64,000 nt of DNA from SZAS-103 sp964640525 (GCA_964640525.1 CAZXGS010000005.1:1-64000), one strand, 5' to 3'; shown: positions 43,879 through 53,313, counted from the first letter of the stretch. Notes: generated from the sequence alone by a model not told the origin. Translations and numbers: made by a program.

Positions 43879-44733
43879 ATGCCATCCAAGGCCAGCGCCT
43901 GGGCCGCGTTCCCGCATCCATCCAAGGGCTACGACTACGCCGGCGACAAGCTCAAGAGCGCGTGGTCGTCGCTGCACGCCGGCGACTGCGAACCGTTTCC
44001 GGATGCAAAGCGCGCCGGTGTCCTGTTGAACGCCATTGCCAAGCCGCCCAAGGGCATGGACGCCGCCAAGCTCGCCGAGACCCTGCAGGAGGCCTGGCGC
44101 GCCTTCCACCGCGGCGACTTCCACGACGCCTTCGTGCTCGGCGATGCCTTGGGGCCGCTGGGCGCCTCGGTGGCGATCAAGGCGCTGGGCATCCACGCCA
44201 CCTACCTGGTGTCCGATGCCGCCGAGAAACTCAAGCGCTTCGAGCACGCCATCGAACTCGCCGACAAGGCCCTGGCGGCGCTTCCGGACGAGGCCAATTC
44301 GCATTACCGCAAGGCGTTCGCACTCGGCCGCTACAGTCAGGGCATCAGCATCGGCAAGGCGCTGACGATGGGTTTGGCGACCAAGGTCAAGGCGGCGCTG
44401 GACACCACGGTCAAGATGGCACCCAAGCACGCCGAGGCGCATCTTGCGCTTGGGGTGTTCCATGCCGAGGTGATCGCCAAGGTCGGTGCACTGATCGGAG
44501 GGTTGACCTACGGCGCCAAGGCCGACCAGGCCGACGCGCACATCAAGACCGCGCTCAAGCTCACCCCCAACTCCCCCATCGCGCACGTCGAGCACGCCAA
44601 CGTGCTGCTGCTGCTCAAGGGTGCCAAGGGCGAGGACGCCGCCGCCGACGAGTTCGAGAAGGCCACCAAACTCAAGGCCTTGGACTCGATGGAACGACTC
44701 GACCAGGAGCACGCCAGGGCGCAGATCGAGTGA
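43879..44733 (+). CDS. TPR-repeat protein
   Basis: This 284-residue soluble protein has at least four tetratricopeptide-like helix pairs (for example LQEAWRAFHRGDFHDAFVLGDALG, RFEHAIELADKALAALPDEANSHYRKAFALGRYS and HAEAHLALGVFHAEVI). It has no signal peptide or catalytic motif. A Gly/Ser-rich N-terminus precedes the repeats. It is probably a protein-protein adaptor; partners are unknown. GGAG lies in the leader about eight bases upstream of the ATG. Confidence 0.8.
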   Translation: MPSKASAWAAFPHPSKGYDYAGDKLKSAWSSLHAGDCEPFPDAKRAGVLLNAIAKPPKGMDAAKLAETLQEAWRAFHRGDFHDAFVLGDALGPLGASVAIKALGIHATYLVSDAAEKLKRFEHAIELADKALAALPDEANSHYRKAFALGRYSQGISIGKALTMGLATKVKAALDTTVKMAPKHAEAHLALGVFHAEVIAKVGALIGGLTYGAKADQADAHIKTALKLTPNSPIAHVEHANVLLLLKGAKGEDAAADEFEKATKLKALDSMERLDQEHARAQIE

Positions 44734-44856
44734 GCCCCTGCCCCATCCACGCCGTCGGCGGGCAGGTGAAATCCGACCCTTTTCTGGTGTAAGAAGGACG
44801 ACGGCGACGCGCCCCGCGTTCGCCGCCTCACATCCACCCCACATCGAGACGACGCC

Positions 44857-44958
44857 ATGTCCAAGGGACTCGACAAGAAAAAGGAAGACAAGAAGAAGCC
44901 GGAGAAGACGCTGAAGGAAAAGCGCGCCGCCAAAGCCGCCAAGAAAGCCACCAAGTGA
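44857..44958 (+). CDS. 33-residue Lys-rich peptide
   Basis: The frame encodes an almost entirely charged peptide (MSKGLDKKKEDKKKPEK, then TLKEKRAAKAAKKATK). Sixteen of 33 residues are Lys, with a clear start and stop 123 bases after the TPR gene. Its composition resembles nucleic-acid-associated basic peptides. No ribosome site stronger than GAGAC is visible. The stop is seven bases before an 80-bp tandem repeat. I list it because codon choice is regular and the frame has no alternative explanation. Confidence 0.55.
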   Translation: MSKGLDKKKEDKKKPEKTLKEKRAAKAAKKATK

Positions 44959-44964
44959 CGCCGT

Positions 44965-45290
44965 GACGCGCCCGCGAAAGCGAGCGCCTTGGTCACGGCG
45001 TCATCCTCGCGCAAGCGAGGATCCATGGTCTTTCGCCACAAGCCGACGCGCCCGCGAAAGCGGGCGCCTTGGTCACGGCGTCATCCTCGCGCAAGCGAGG
45101 ATCCATGGTCTTTCGCCANNNNNNNNNNNNNNNNNNNNNNNNNNNNNNNNNNNNNNNNNNNNNNNNNNNNNNNNNNNNNNNNNNNNNNNNNNNNNNNNNN
45201 NNNNNNNNNNNNNNNNNNCAAGCCGACGCGCCCGCGAAAGCGGGCGCCTTGGTCACGGCGTCCCGGCGCAAGCCGGGATCCATTGCGCTG
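44965..45290. repeat. 80-bp tandem repeat interrupted by a 100-N gap
   Basis: The unit starts gacgcgcccgcgaaagcg, contains ggtcacggcgtcatcctcgc and gcaagcgaggatccatggtc, and ends tttcgccacaagcc. It is repeated with an 80-base period at 44965 and 45045, and again right after the Ns at 45225. The last unit switches to the dispersed tcccggcgcaagccgggatcc hairpin. The flanks of the gap join exactly within the unit, so the hidden part is a whole number of units, possibly none. Confidence 0.85.
45119..45218. other. Assembly gap (100 N)
   Basis: This is a 100-base run of N inside an 80-bp tandem repeat. The length is a placeholder of unknown true size. Confidence 0.95.
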
Positions 45291-45561
45291 GTGCGGACCA
45301 TCGTCGCCCGGTCGCTGCAAGGCCATGTCGAAATGGATCCAGGCATGCGCCGGGATGGCGAACCGTGGATCCAGGGTCACCCGGTCGCGGGGACGCTGCC
45401 GCACGAGAAACGCGACGAGCCGCGGCCCATCCACGTGCGATTTCGCGCACGTGCGCGTGGGGAAATCGCGCCTCCAGGGCAAAAGCCAAGCGCGCCATAG
45501 ATCGCGCCGGATCAGGGTGCCCTTGCAGGTCGCGTCTCCATGGCCACGGCCAGGCCCTGCC

Positions 45562-46275
45562 TCACCACTCCATTCCCTCCGGCAGCAGGCCGCGCAATTC
45601 CGCATCGGTGAGATTGCGCCATTGTCCCGGCTTGAGATGCCCGAGTTTCACGTTGCCGATCCGCACCCGCAGCAACTGCTTCACCCGCAGGCCGAAGTGC
45701 GCGGCCATCAGTCGGATCTGTCGATTCAGGCCCTGCACCAGCACGATCCGGAAGCCCTGGCTGCCGAGCTTGCCGGTCCGGCACGGCAGGGTCATCTGGC
45801 CATGCACCGGGACGCCACGCGCCATCCCGCGCAGGAACTCGGGCGTCACCGGGTGGTTCACCGCCACCAGGTATTCCTTTTCCAGCTTGTTCTCGGCGCG
45901 AAGGATGGCATTGACGATGTCGCCGTTGCTGGTCAGCAGGATCAGCCCTTCGGAATCCTTGTCCAGGCGCCCGATCGGGAAGATGCGCTGCTGGTGGCCG
46001 ACGAAGTCCACGATGTTGCCCTTGACCGCACTCTCGGTCGTGCAGGTGATGCCGACCGGCTTGTTCAGCGCGATGTAGACGTGCCGGCGCGCGCCTGGTC
46101 TGGCCACGCGCGCGCGCAGTTCATGGCCGTCGATCAGCACCTGCTGCCCGGCTTCGACCTGTGCGCCGGTGCTGGCGCGCGTTCCGTCCACGCTGACCCG
46201 GCCTTCGGCGATCAGGCGATCGGCCTCGCGGCGTGAGCAGTGGCCACTCTCGGCAATGTGTTTGTTCAGGCGCAT
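45562..46275 (-). CDS. rluF: 23S rRNA pseudouridine(2604) synthase RluF
   Basis: This is an RsuA-family pseudouridine synthase. An N-terminal S4 RNA-binding domain (MRLNKHIAESGHCSRREADRLI, RVSVDG) precedes the catalytic domain, with the Asp in PIGRLDKDSEGLILLT (about residue 103) and RQIRLMAAHFG. The segments SNGDIVNAILRAENKLEKEY and GLRVKQLLRVRIGNVKL are of the RluF type. It modifies U2604 of 23S rRNA in E. coli. It has 237 residues, shorter than E. coli RluF because it lacks the C-terminal extension. Confidence 0.88.
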   Translation of the reverse strand: MRLNKHIAESGHCSRREADRLIAEGRVSVDGTRASTGAQVEAGQQVLIDGHELRARVARPGARRHVYIALNKPVGITCTTESAVKGNIVDFVGHQQRIFPIGRLDKDSEGLILLTSNGDIVNAILRAENKLEKEYLVAVNHPVTPEFLRGMARGVPVHGQMTLPCRTGKLGSQGFRIVLVQGLNRQIRLMAAHFGLRVKQLLRVRIGNVKLGHLKPGQWRNLTDAELRGLLPEGMEW

Positions 46276-46308
46276 GGGTGTGCATGCTTGCCGATTCCGG
46301 CCCCGATG

Positions 46309-48051
46309 TCATGTCCGGCGTGTGCCGTCCTTGCGCAACCCGTCCGCGCGCGCATCGGCGGGCGCAGCCTGCGCGACCTGGTTGCCGCCGGCACGCTTGG
46401 CCGCGTACATCGCCGCATCGGCACGCGCGATCAGCGTCGCGGCGTCCTCGACGCGCCCCAGCGTCGCCACTCCCACGCTGGCCGACAGTGCATCGCCAGC
46501 CACCCGCACCGGGATGCGCCGGGCCTGCAGGTCGGCGCAGATGCGCGCGGCGATCAGGCGCGCCGCCTCGCCGTCGCAGCCCGGCAGCAGCGCCAGGAAC
46601 TCCTCGCCGCCATAGCGACCCAGCACGTCATGCGCACGCATGTCCGCGCGCATCACCCGGGTCAGCGCGACCAGCGCGGCATCACCGGCCGCGTGGCCCT
46701 GGCAGTCGTTGAGCTGCTTGAAGCGATCCAGGTCCAGGAACAGCACCGACAGCGGCCGATGCCAGCGGTGCGCGCTCGCCACCAGTGCCTCGACGCGACG
46801 GTCCAGCCCACGCCGATTGAACACCCCGGTGAGCGGATCGGCATCGGCCTGCGCCTGCGCGAGATCGCGGTCATGACGCAGTTCCAGTGCACGGTCGGCA
46901 AGGCCCAGCGACAGCACCAGCGCCTCCACCGCTCCGGCCACCAGGCTGGCCTCGCCCAGCCACGTCCACCCGCCCAGCAGGCCGAAAACCTGCAGGCTTC
47001 CAAGCACGGTGATCAGCAACAGCGGCGTCCAGCCGAGCAGGAAAAACCCCGCGTAACGCGACCCGCGCCACCACGCGCTGACGCTGGCGGCGAGGATGAC
47101 CGGGCCACCGAGGACCAGCAACGGGTTGATCGCATAGGCCGCCAGTCGCGTCAGCCATGGCAGCGGCAAGCTGCCCAGCCCCATCGCCACCGCCGTGGCA
47201 GCGCCGATGCCAAGCACCAGCACGCGCTGGTGCGGCGCATACCGGCGCAAGTCGGCGAAACGGGAGACGAACAGCGTGGCCGACAGCACCGACACCGCCG
47301 TCGCGAGCCGTCCCCACGCGCCCGGATGGGCCATCACCCAGGTCCATCCCAGCGGCTGGGCGACGTAGCCATATTGCACCGCCAGGATCAGCGCGTAGGC
47401 CACCACGTAAGCGGCGTACCAGAAGAACGTGGCATCGCGCAGTTCGGCCGCGAACAACAGCGCCATGACCGCCATGGCCAGCATGATCGCAAGACAGGCG
47501 CTGGCCACGGCCAGCCAGCGCGCGTCCTGGCGTTCGAATTCGGCGGCGTCGAGCAGCGAGAACCGCAGCGGCGGTGCCACGTTGCCGCCGGGCTCCAGCC
47601 GCAACAGCAGTGGCGAGGCACTGGCTTCGCCCGCATCGAGCGTGAAGCCGATGCGCCCGTGGCCACGCCAATGATGACTCGCATCGAACAGCCCCGCATC
47701 CCGCACCGGTGCCGCGTGCGACGGGAACCAGCTCACCTTCTGCAGCATGCTCGGCTCGACGATCACCAGCACGGCATCGCGACCTGCGGGAACGCTGCCA
47801 GGCTCGGGCCACAGCAGCACCCAGGCGCCGTGGCGGCCGGCCGGAATGACGGTCAGACGCTCCGGGTCGAAGGCCTGCCCTGCGCGCCCGGGCAGCAGCT
47901 TGCGAACCGTTGCCGGTTCATCGCCGGGCTGCACCGGTCGCCAGGCGGCGCGCAGGGAGCCGGCCTGCACCATCTGCGCCAGCAACAGGCACAGCAGCGC
48001 GATCACCGTCCTGGACGCCAGCGACGCTTGCGACGACAGGGCCATCCTCAC
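46309..48051 (-). CDS. 7TM-DISM diguanylate cyclase
   Basis: This 580-residue protein has a signal peptide and a periplasmic 7TMR-DISM extracellular domain (about 30-190, with PGDEPATVRKLLPGRAG and HWRGHGRIGFTLDAGE). Seven transmembrane helices span about 195-400. The GGDEF domain (about 410-560) has the active-site motif RYGGEEF near 478-483 and a feedback I-site RAHD five residues before it. It should make c-di-GMP from two GTP. The signal is unknown, probably a small molecule in the periplasm. It starts 33 bases from rluF in the same direction. Confidence 0.92.
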   Translation of the reverse strand: MRMALSSQASLASRTVIALLCLLLAQMVQAGSLRAAWRPVQPGDEPATVRKLLPGRAGQAFDPERLTVIPAGRHGAWVLLWPEPGSVPAGRDAVLVIVEPSMLQKVSWFPSHAAPVRDAGLFDASHHWRGHGRIGFTLDAGEASASPLLLRLEPGGNVAPPLRFSLLDAAEFERQDARWLAVASACLAIMLAMAVMALLFAAELRDATFFWYAAYVVAYALILAVQYGYVAQPLGWTWVMAHPGAWGRLATAVSVLSATLFVSRFADLRRYAPHQRVLVLGIGAATAVAMGLGSLPLPWLTRLAAYAINPLLVLGGPVILAASVSAWWRGSRYAGFFLLGWTPLLLITVLGSLQVFGLLGGWTWLGEASLVAGAVEALVLSLGLADRALELRHDRDLAQAQADADPLTGVFNRRGLDRRVEALVASAHRWHRPLSVLFLDLDRFKQLNDCQGHAAGDAALVALTRVMRADMRAHDVLGRYGGEEFLALLPGCDGEAARLIAARICADLQARRIPVRVAGDALSASVGVATLGRVEDAATLIARADAAMYAAKRAGGNQVAQAAPADARADGLRKDGTRRT

Positions 48052-48292
48052 AGCCGGCTGTCCATGCTGTTGGCCATTCCTCGAAACCCCGGCGAGATCG
48101 ACGCGTCGATCGGGTCTTGCTCACCGCATCCGAGTCCATGCCGCATCCCCGCACCGGACATTGCCGCACCAAATCGCATTGCGGATCGTGAAGCCCCTCG
48201 ACAAGACGCCACTAAAGCAGGTCGAAGACGATATTGAAGCCAATTTCCGCAAGCCTGCACAGGCGCTCGTGGACGGCACGGCACCGCGGCGC

Positions 48293-48919
48293 TCACCCGC
48301 CCAACCTTGGATTGGCGAGTTGGCCGAGGAAATACGCCACCACCCGCGGCTCCATCAGCACCGTGAACAGCACGCCGTAGATCGCGCCGGCCAAGTGCGC
48401 GCCGTGGTTGGTGCGATCGCTGCGCGCGTTGCGGCGCTCCATCCAGATCGTGTAGCCGAGGAACAGGCCGGCGTACACCACTGCCGGCATCGGCACCACG
48501 AACACGATGATCAGCGACCACGGTCGCAGCAGCACGAATGCGAACAGCACCGCCAGCACCGCGCCGGAGGCGCCCAGCGCGAGGTAGCGTTCGTCATTGC
48601 GGTGGCACAGGTAGCTGGGCAGGATCGAGACCAGCAACGCCGACAGGTAGAAGAACACGAACCCGAAATCGCCGACGTGGGCATCCACGAACGCCTCGAT
48701 CAGGCGCCCGAAAAAATACAGGGTCACCATGTTGAAAAGCAGGTGCATGCCGTCGGCGTGGATGAAGCCGTAGGTCAGCAGGCGCTGGTACTGGTGACCC
48801 TTGGTGATGGCCGGTGGCCACAGGATCAGCCGACCGAGCAACTTCGGGTTGCCCATCGCCAGGATCGACACCAGGCTGGTGATGCCGATCAGGACCAGCG
48901 TGTACGAAAGGCCCTGCAT
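48293..48919 (-). CDS. Rhomboid-family intramembrane serine protease
   Basis: This 208-residue polytopic protein has the catalytic Ser in LALGASGAVLAV (GxSG) and the His in NHGAHLAGAIYGVLF. The HxxxN region FIHADGMHLLFNMVTLYFFG is also present. These residues define active rhomboids. The substrate is unknown. The stop is followed by a 241-base spacer; the start is five bases from the GST stop, so gst and rhomboid are probably one unit. Confidence 0.9.
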   Translation of the reverse strand: MQGLSYTLVLIGITSLVSILAMGNPKLLGRLILWPPAITKGHQYQRLLTYGFIHADGMHLLFNMVTLYFFGRLIEAFVDAHVGDFGFVFFYLSALLVSILPSYLCHRNDERYLALGASGAVLAVLFAFVLLRPWSLIIVFVVPMPAVVYAGLFLGYTIWMERRNARSDRTNHGAHLAGAIYGVLFTVLMEPRVVAYFLGQLANPRLGG

Positions 48920-48924
48920 CGGCG

Positions 48925-49599
48925 TCAGTCGAAGCCGCGCATGCCGCCACCCTTGGCCTGCGCCCGTTGCCAGGCCGGGCGCGCGCGGATCCGCGCCAGC
49001 CAGTCCATGAGACGAGGGCGCGTGGCGTCGAGGCCGCCACGCAGGCAGGCGGCTTCGACCGGATAGCTCATCTGGATGTCGGCGGCGGTGAACGCATCGC
49101 CGGCGAACCACGCCGACTTGCCCAGTTCGGACTCCATCCAGTCAAGGTGCAGCTTCAGTTGCGGGTCGATGAATTCATGCCGGACCTTGTCGGCCACGGC
49201 CCTGACGATGGGTTTGACGAAGAACGGCATTGGCGCTTTCGGCAGACGCGAGAACACCAGCCCGAGGAACAGCGGCGGCATCGCCGAGCCTTCCGCGTAG
49301 TGCAGCCAGTAGGTGTAGCGCAGGCGCTCGGGCGAGCCTGCGGCCGGCTTGAGGCCGCTGCGCTTGCCGCAGGCATCCACGAGGTATTCCAGAATTGCCG
49401 CCGATTCGGCCACGGTATGGGCGCCATCCACGATCACCGGCGACTTGCCCAACGGGTGCACCCGTTTCAGTTCCGGCGGCGCCAGCAGGGTCTTCGGATC
49501 ACGCTTGTACTGGACCACCTCGTAGGGCACGCCAAGTTCCTCGAGCAGCCACAGCACGCGCTGCGAGCGCGAGTTTTCCAGGTGGTGCAGGACGATCAT
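48925..49599 (-). CDS. Glutathione S-transferase family protein
   Basis: This 224-residue protein has an N-terminal thioredoxin-like domain (IVLHHLENSRSQRVLWLLEELGVPYEVV, then LGKSPVIVDGAHTVAESAAILEYL) and a C-terminal helical domain (AWFAGDAFTAADIQMSYPVEA). The NSRSQR segment marks the glutathione site, with Ser as the likely catalytic residue. The substrate is unknown. It is the first gene of the GST-rhomboid pair, divergent from the PhzF-like gene. Confidence 0.9.
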   Translation of the reverse strand: MIVLHHLENSRSQRVLWLLEELGVPYEVVQYKRDPKTLLAPPELKRVHPLGKSPVIVDGAHTVAESAAILEYLVDACGKRSGLKPAAGSPERLRYTYWLHYAEGSAMPPLFLGLVFSRLPKAPMPFFVKPIVRAVADKVRHEFIDPQLKLHLDWMESELGKSAWFAGDAFTAADIQMSYPVEAACLRGGLDATRPRLMDWLARIRARPAWQRAQAKGGGMRGFD

Positions 49600-49694
49600 G
49601 GGCAGACTTCGTCACGGGTCAGCCCCGCATGCTACACGCAGCCCGCAGGCGGGAGATTTCTGGCAACCTGTCGCACCCCGTCGAGTCCGTCACC

Positions 49695-50585
49695 ATGACC
49701 GCCCCCCGCTACCTGCAACTGGACGTGTTTGCCGACCGCATCGGCGGCGGCAATCCACTCGGCGTGGTGATCGGCGCCGATCACTGGGATGGTGCGCAGA
49801 TGCAGGCGTTCGCGCACTGGACGAATCTCGTCGAAACCACCTTCCTGCTCGCGCCGACGACGCCGAAGGCGAGCTACCGCGTGCGTATCTTCACCCCGGG
49901 CCACGAGATTCCCTTCGCCGGCCACCCCAGCATCGGCAGCGCGCATGCAGCGCTGGATTTCGGCGGCGTGGTCGCGCACGCGGGCGTGCTGGTGCAGGAA
50001 TGCGGTGCCGGGTTGTTGCCGGTGCGGGTGGAAGGCGAAGGCCCGCTGCGACGGGTGTTCGTGCAGGCGCCGCCGGCGCGGGTGTTGCATACCGGGCTGG
50101 ACGAACCGCTGCTGCGCCACGTGCTCGGCGGGCTGGCGCTGGGCAAGCTGCCGCCGGCGTTCGTGGAAGGCGGGCGGCGCTGGTGGGTGGCCGAGTTCGC
50201 CAGCGAAGCGGGCCTGCGTGACTGGCACCCCGACCACGCGTCGATCCTCGCGCTGGCCAAGGGCACCGACAGCCTGGGCCTGTGTGCGTTCGCGCGCTGC
50301 CCGGGACCGGAGTACGAACTGGTGGTGCGCGCGTTTCCGGCCGGCGTGGGGCTGATCGAGGATCCGGCCTCAGGCGCGGCCAACGGCCTGCTCGGCGCGT
50401 ACCTGGCCTGGCAGGAACCCGACGGCCCGCTGGCGCGCGGCTACCGCGTGAGCCAGGGTCGCGAGATGGGGCGCGACGCACGCATCCGCATCCGCATCGA
50501 GGGCGATGCGATCTGGGTGGGCGGGCGCACGCAGACCGTGGTGGTGGGGCAAACCTTCTGGAACGACTCTGTGGCCGCGGCCTGA
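49695..50585 (+). CDS. PhzF family isomerase/epimerase-like protein
   Basis: This 296-residue protein with the PhzF fold has the start YLQLDVFADRIGGGNPLGVV, the catalytic-Glu region HWTNLVETTFLLAP, RIFTPGHEIPFAGHPSIGSA, and the second-half motif GLIEDPASGAANGLLGAYLA. Family members isomerise or epimerise small acids (PhzF in phenazine synthesis), but most, like this one outside any phenazine cluster, have unknown substrates. Confidence 0.9.
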   Translation: MTAPRYLQLDVFADRIGGGNPLGVVIGADHWDGAQMQAFAHWTNLVETTFLLAPTTPKASYRVRIFTPGHEIPFAGHPSIGSAHAALDFGGVVAHAGVLVQECGAGLLPVRVEGEGPLRRVFVQAPPARVLHTGLDEPLLRHVLGGLALGKLPPAFVEGGRRWWVAEFASEAGLRDWHPDHASILALAKGTDSLGLCAFARCPGPEYELVVRAFPAGVGLIEDPASGAANGLLGAYLAWQEPDGPLARGYRVSQGREMGRDARIRIRIEGDAIWVGGRTQTVVVGQTFWNDSVAAA

Positions 50586-50667
50586 GCGTCCGCCATTGCC
50601 CACGATGGGCGGCGGCAGGCTCGCGACAGGTTCGCTACGATCCGTGTTCGGCTTCCCTGGAGCAACC

Positions 50668-52446
50668 ATGTCCACGATCCGCACGCTCGGCCTTGCCGTA
50701 CTGATGGGCCTTGGCCCCATCACCATGGCTTCGGCGACCCAAGGCGACACACTGTCCACCGTCGCCGAGCGCAGCGGCTTCCGTCAGACCGGCCGCTACG
50801 ACGAGGTCATCGCGCTGTGCTCGGCATTCGCGGCGAAGTACCCCGACGCGGTGCGCTGCATCGATTTCGGCACCACGCCGGAGGGGCGACCGATGAAGGC
50901 GCTGGTGGTCACGCGGACCGGAGCGTTCACCCCGGAGGCGGCGCACGCGCGCGGCATCCCGGTGCTGCTGGCGCAAGGCGGCATCCACGCCGGCGAGATC
51001 GACGGCAAGGACGCCGGCTTTCTCGCCCTGCGCCAGGCGCTCGACGGCAAGGCCGCCCGTGGCGACCTGGACAAGCTAGTGTGGCTCTTCGTGCCGGTGT
51101 TCAACGTCGATGGCCATGAGCGCTTCGGCCACTGGAACCGTCCCAACCAGCGCGGCCCGGAGCAGATGGGCTGGCGGGTGACCGCGCAGAACTACAACCT
51201 CAATCGCGACTATCTCAAGGCCGACACCCCCGAAATGCAGGCGATGCTGCGCCTGATCGATGTCTGGGACCCGATTGCCTGCATCGACCTGCACGTCACC
51301 GATGGCGCGAAGTTCCAGCACGACATCTCCATCACCGCAGAACCCGTGCATGCCGGCGACCCGGAACTGCGCAAGGCCGGCACCGCGTTCCGCGATGCCG
51401 TCGTCGCCGCCTTGGCTGCGCAGGGCAGCAAGCCGGTCGCGTTCTATCCCTCGTTCCAGGTCGATGACGACCCCTCCTCGGGCTTTGCCGAAAGCGTGCC
51501 CGAACCGCGCTTTTCGCATGGCTACATGCTGCTGCGCAACCGCTTCGGCATGCTGGTGGAGACCCACTCCTGGAAGGATTATCCGACCCGCGTGAGGATC
51601 ACCCGCAACGCCCTGATCGACGTTCTGGACCAGACCGCCCGCCACGGCAGCCAGTGGCTGCAGATCGCCCACGCCGCCGATGCACGCGCCACGCACCTGG
51701 GCGGGCAACCGGTGCCGCTGGAATACGCCGCGACCGCCGCCGCTCACACCATCGACTTCCTCGGCTACGCCTGGACACGCACGCCATCGGACGTGTCCGG
51801 CGGAATGATGACGCGCTACGACGAGAGCAAGCCGCAGGTCTGGCACGTGCCATTGCGCGATGACGTGCAGCCAAGCGTCAGCGTCCTCGCGCCCACCGGC
51901 GGCTACCTCGTCCCGGCTGCGTGGGCAGCGCGGGTGGCACCGACGCTGCGCGTCCACGGCGCGCGCTTCCGCGTGCTCGACCACGCCCTGCCCCACGCCG
52001 CGCTGGAGACTTTCCGTGCCGATTCCATCGCCCTCGCCAAGACCTCCTACGAAGGCCACCAGCGCCTGACCCTGACCGGTTCGTGGAAGCCGGAACTGCG
52101 TGACGTGGGCGCGGGCGCGCTTTTCGTGCCGATCGCCCAACCCGAGGCGCGGCTGCTGATGGCGTTGTTCGAGCCGCTGGCGCCGGACGCACTGGTGGCA
52201 TGGGGCGAGTTCAACACCGCCTTCGAACGCAAGGAATACATGGAGGCTTACGTCGCCGAGGACGTCGCACGCCAGCAGATGGCCGCCGACCCTGCCCTTG
52301 CCGCGGCGTTCCGCAAGAAGCTCGCCGACGACCCGGCCTTTGCCAGGGATCCGGACGCGCGCCTGGACTTCTTCTATCGACGCAGTCCGTCGTGGGACAA
52401 GCGCTTCGGGCTGTACCCGGTGATGCGGACCGCGACGGTTCCCTGA
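50668..52446 (+). CDS. Exported M14-family zinc carboxypeptidase
   Basis: This 592-residue protein has a signal peptide (STIRTLGLAVLMGLGPITMASA). The metallo-carboxypeptidase domain has HAGEIDGKD (zinc His and Glu, about residue 108), the NLNRD substrate-binding Asn/Arg motif, the third zinc His in CIDLHVTDGA (about 208) and the catalytic Glu in MLVETHSWKDYPTRV. About 250 residues without a recognised domain follow. It should cleave C-terminal residues or D-amino-acid-containing peptides in the periplasm. GGAG precedes the ATG by seven bases. It stands alone. Confidence 0.9.
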   Translation: MSTIRTLGLAVLMGLGPITMASATQGDTLSTVAERSGFRQTGRYDEVIALCSAFAAKYPDAVRCIDFGTTPEGRPMKALVVTRTGAFTPEAAHARGIPVLLAQGGIHAGEIDGKDAGFLALRQALDGKAARGDLDKLVWLFVPVFNVDGHERFGHWNRPNQRGPEQMGWRVTAQNYNLNRDYLKADTPEMQAMLRLIDVWDPIACIDLHVTDGAKFQHDISITAEPVHAGDPELRKAGTAFRDAVVAALAAQGSKPVAFYPSFQVDDDPSSGFAESVPEPRFSHGYMLLRNRFGMLVETHSWKDYPTRVRITRNALIDVLDQTARHGSQWLQIAHAADARATHLGGQPVPLEYAATAAAHTIDFLGYAWTRTPSDVSGGMMTRYDESKPQVWHVPLRDDVQPSVSVLAPTGGYLVPAAWAARVAPTLRVHGARFRVLDHALPHAALETFRADSIALAKTSYEGHQRLTLTGSWKPELRDVGAGALFVPIAQPEARLLMALFEPLAPDALVAWGEFNTAFERKEYMEAYVAEDVARQQMAADPALAAAFRKKLADDPAFARDPDARLDFFYRRSPSWDKRFGLYPVMRTATVP

Positions 52447-52632
52447 ACCGTTGCGCGGGGTTCAAGTGCGGGTTTTCGTGGGTATCACGACCTGAAGCCC
52501 GGCGTACCTCGAACGGCACCCAGGCTCGGCGTGCGCAAGATGTGGTTCGACACGGTTCGGCTCGAACTTCGTTCTCGACCGAACCTGCTCACCACGAACG
52601 GAAAGGGAAGTGATGCCGATACCACGCCCCAA

Positions 52633-53215
52633 CCCTGCTCGTGGTGAGCCTGTCGAACCACACTCCCAACCCGTTCGTGGTGAGCCTGTCGAACCACGCC
52701 CAACCCCGTTCGTGGTGAGCCTGTCGAACCACGCCCAATCCCGTTCGTGGTGAGCCTGTCGAACCACGCCCAACCCCGTTCGTGGTAAGCCCGTCGAACC
52801 ACACTCCCAACCCCGTTCGTGGTGAGCCTGTTGAACCACGCCCAACCCCGTTCGTGGTGAGCCTGTCGAACCACACTCCCAACCCCGTTCGTGGTGAGCC
52901 TGTCGAACCACGCCCAACCCCGTTCGTGGTGAGCCTGTNNNNNNNNNNNNNNNNNNNNNNNNNNNNNNNNNNNNNNNNNNNNNNNNNNNNNNNNNNNNNN
53001 NNNNNNNNNNNNNNNNNNNNNNNNNNNNNNNNNNNNNNTCGAACCACGCCCAATCCCGTTCGTGGTGAGCCTGTCGAACCACGCCCAACCCCGCTCGTGG
53101 TGAGCCTGTCGAACCACGCCCAATCCCGTTCGTGGTGGGCCTGTCGAACCACGCCCAACCCCGTTCGTGGTGAGCCTGTCGAACCACGCCCAACCCCGTT
53201 CGTGGCGCGCACGCT
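52633..53215. repeat. 35-bp tandem repeat array (GTTCGTGGTGAGCC family)
   Basis: At least 13 visible units of cccgttcgtggtgagcctg / tcgaaccacgcccaac follow head to tail, with period 35 and occasional 36-37 where cgccc becomes cactccc. Units differ by single bases, so the array is not a recent perfect expansion. There are no unique spacers, so it is not a CRISPR. Isolated units of the same family lie at 23666-23844. Confidence 0.9.
52939..53038. other. Assembly gap (100 N)
   Basis: This is a 100-base run of N inside the 35-bp array. The flanking half units fit together with a one-base overlap, so the hidden part is again an unknown whole number of units. Confidence 0.95.
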
Positions 53216-53256
53216 CCAGCCATTTGCAACATCGCAACCATTCGCATAGCCTGCGG

Positions 53257-53313
53257 TCAGGAGATGGCATTCTCCGGCAAGTCCAAACCGCCCAACGGCT
53301 GATGATGCCTACC
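53257..53313 (+). promoter_or_regulatory. Fluoride riboswitch (crcB motif), second copy
   Basis: GGAGATGGCATTCTCC forms the conserved stem. It is followed by AACCGCC and GGCTGATGATGCCTAC, matching the fluoride riboswitch consensus. It lies about 100 bases upstream of the crcB ATG and should switch the crcB-DUF190 operon on when fluoride enters the cell. Confidence 0.93.

Noticed and set aside
52633..53215. Possible CRISPR array
   Set aside because: Units follow directly with no unique spacers, and the same unit occurs singly elsewhere, so it is a tandem repeat. The same applies to 44965-45290.
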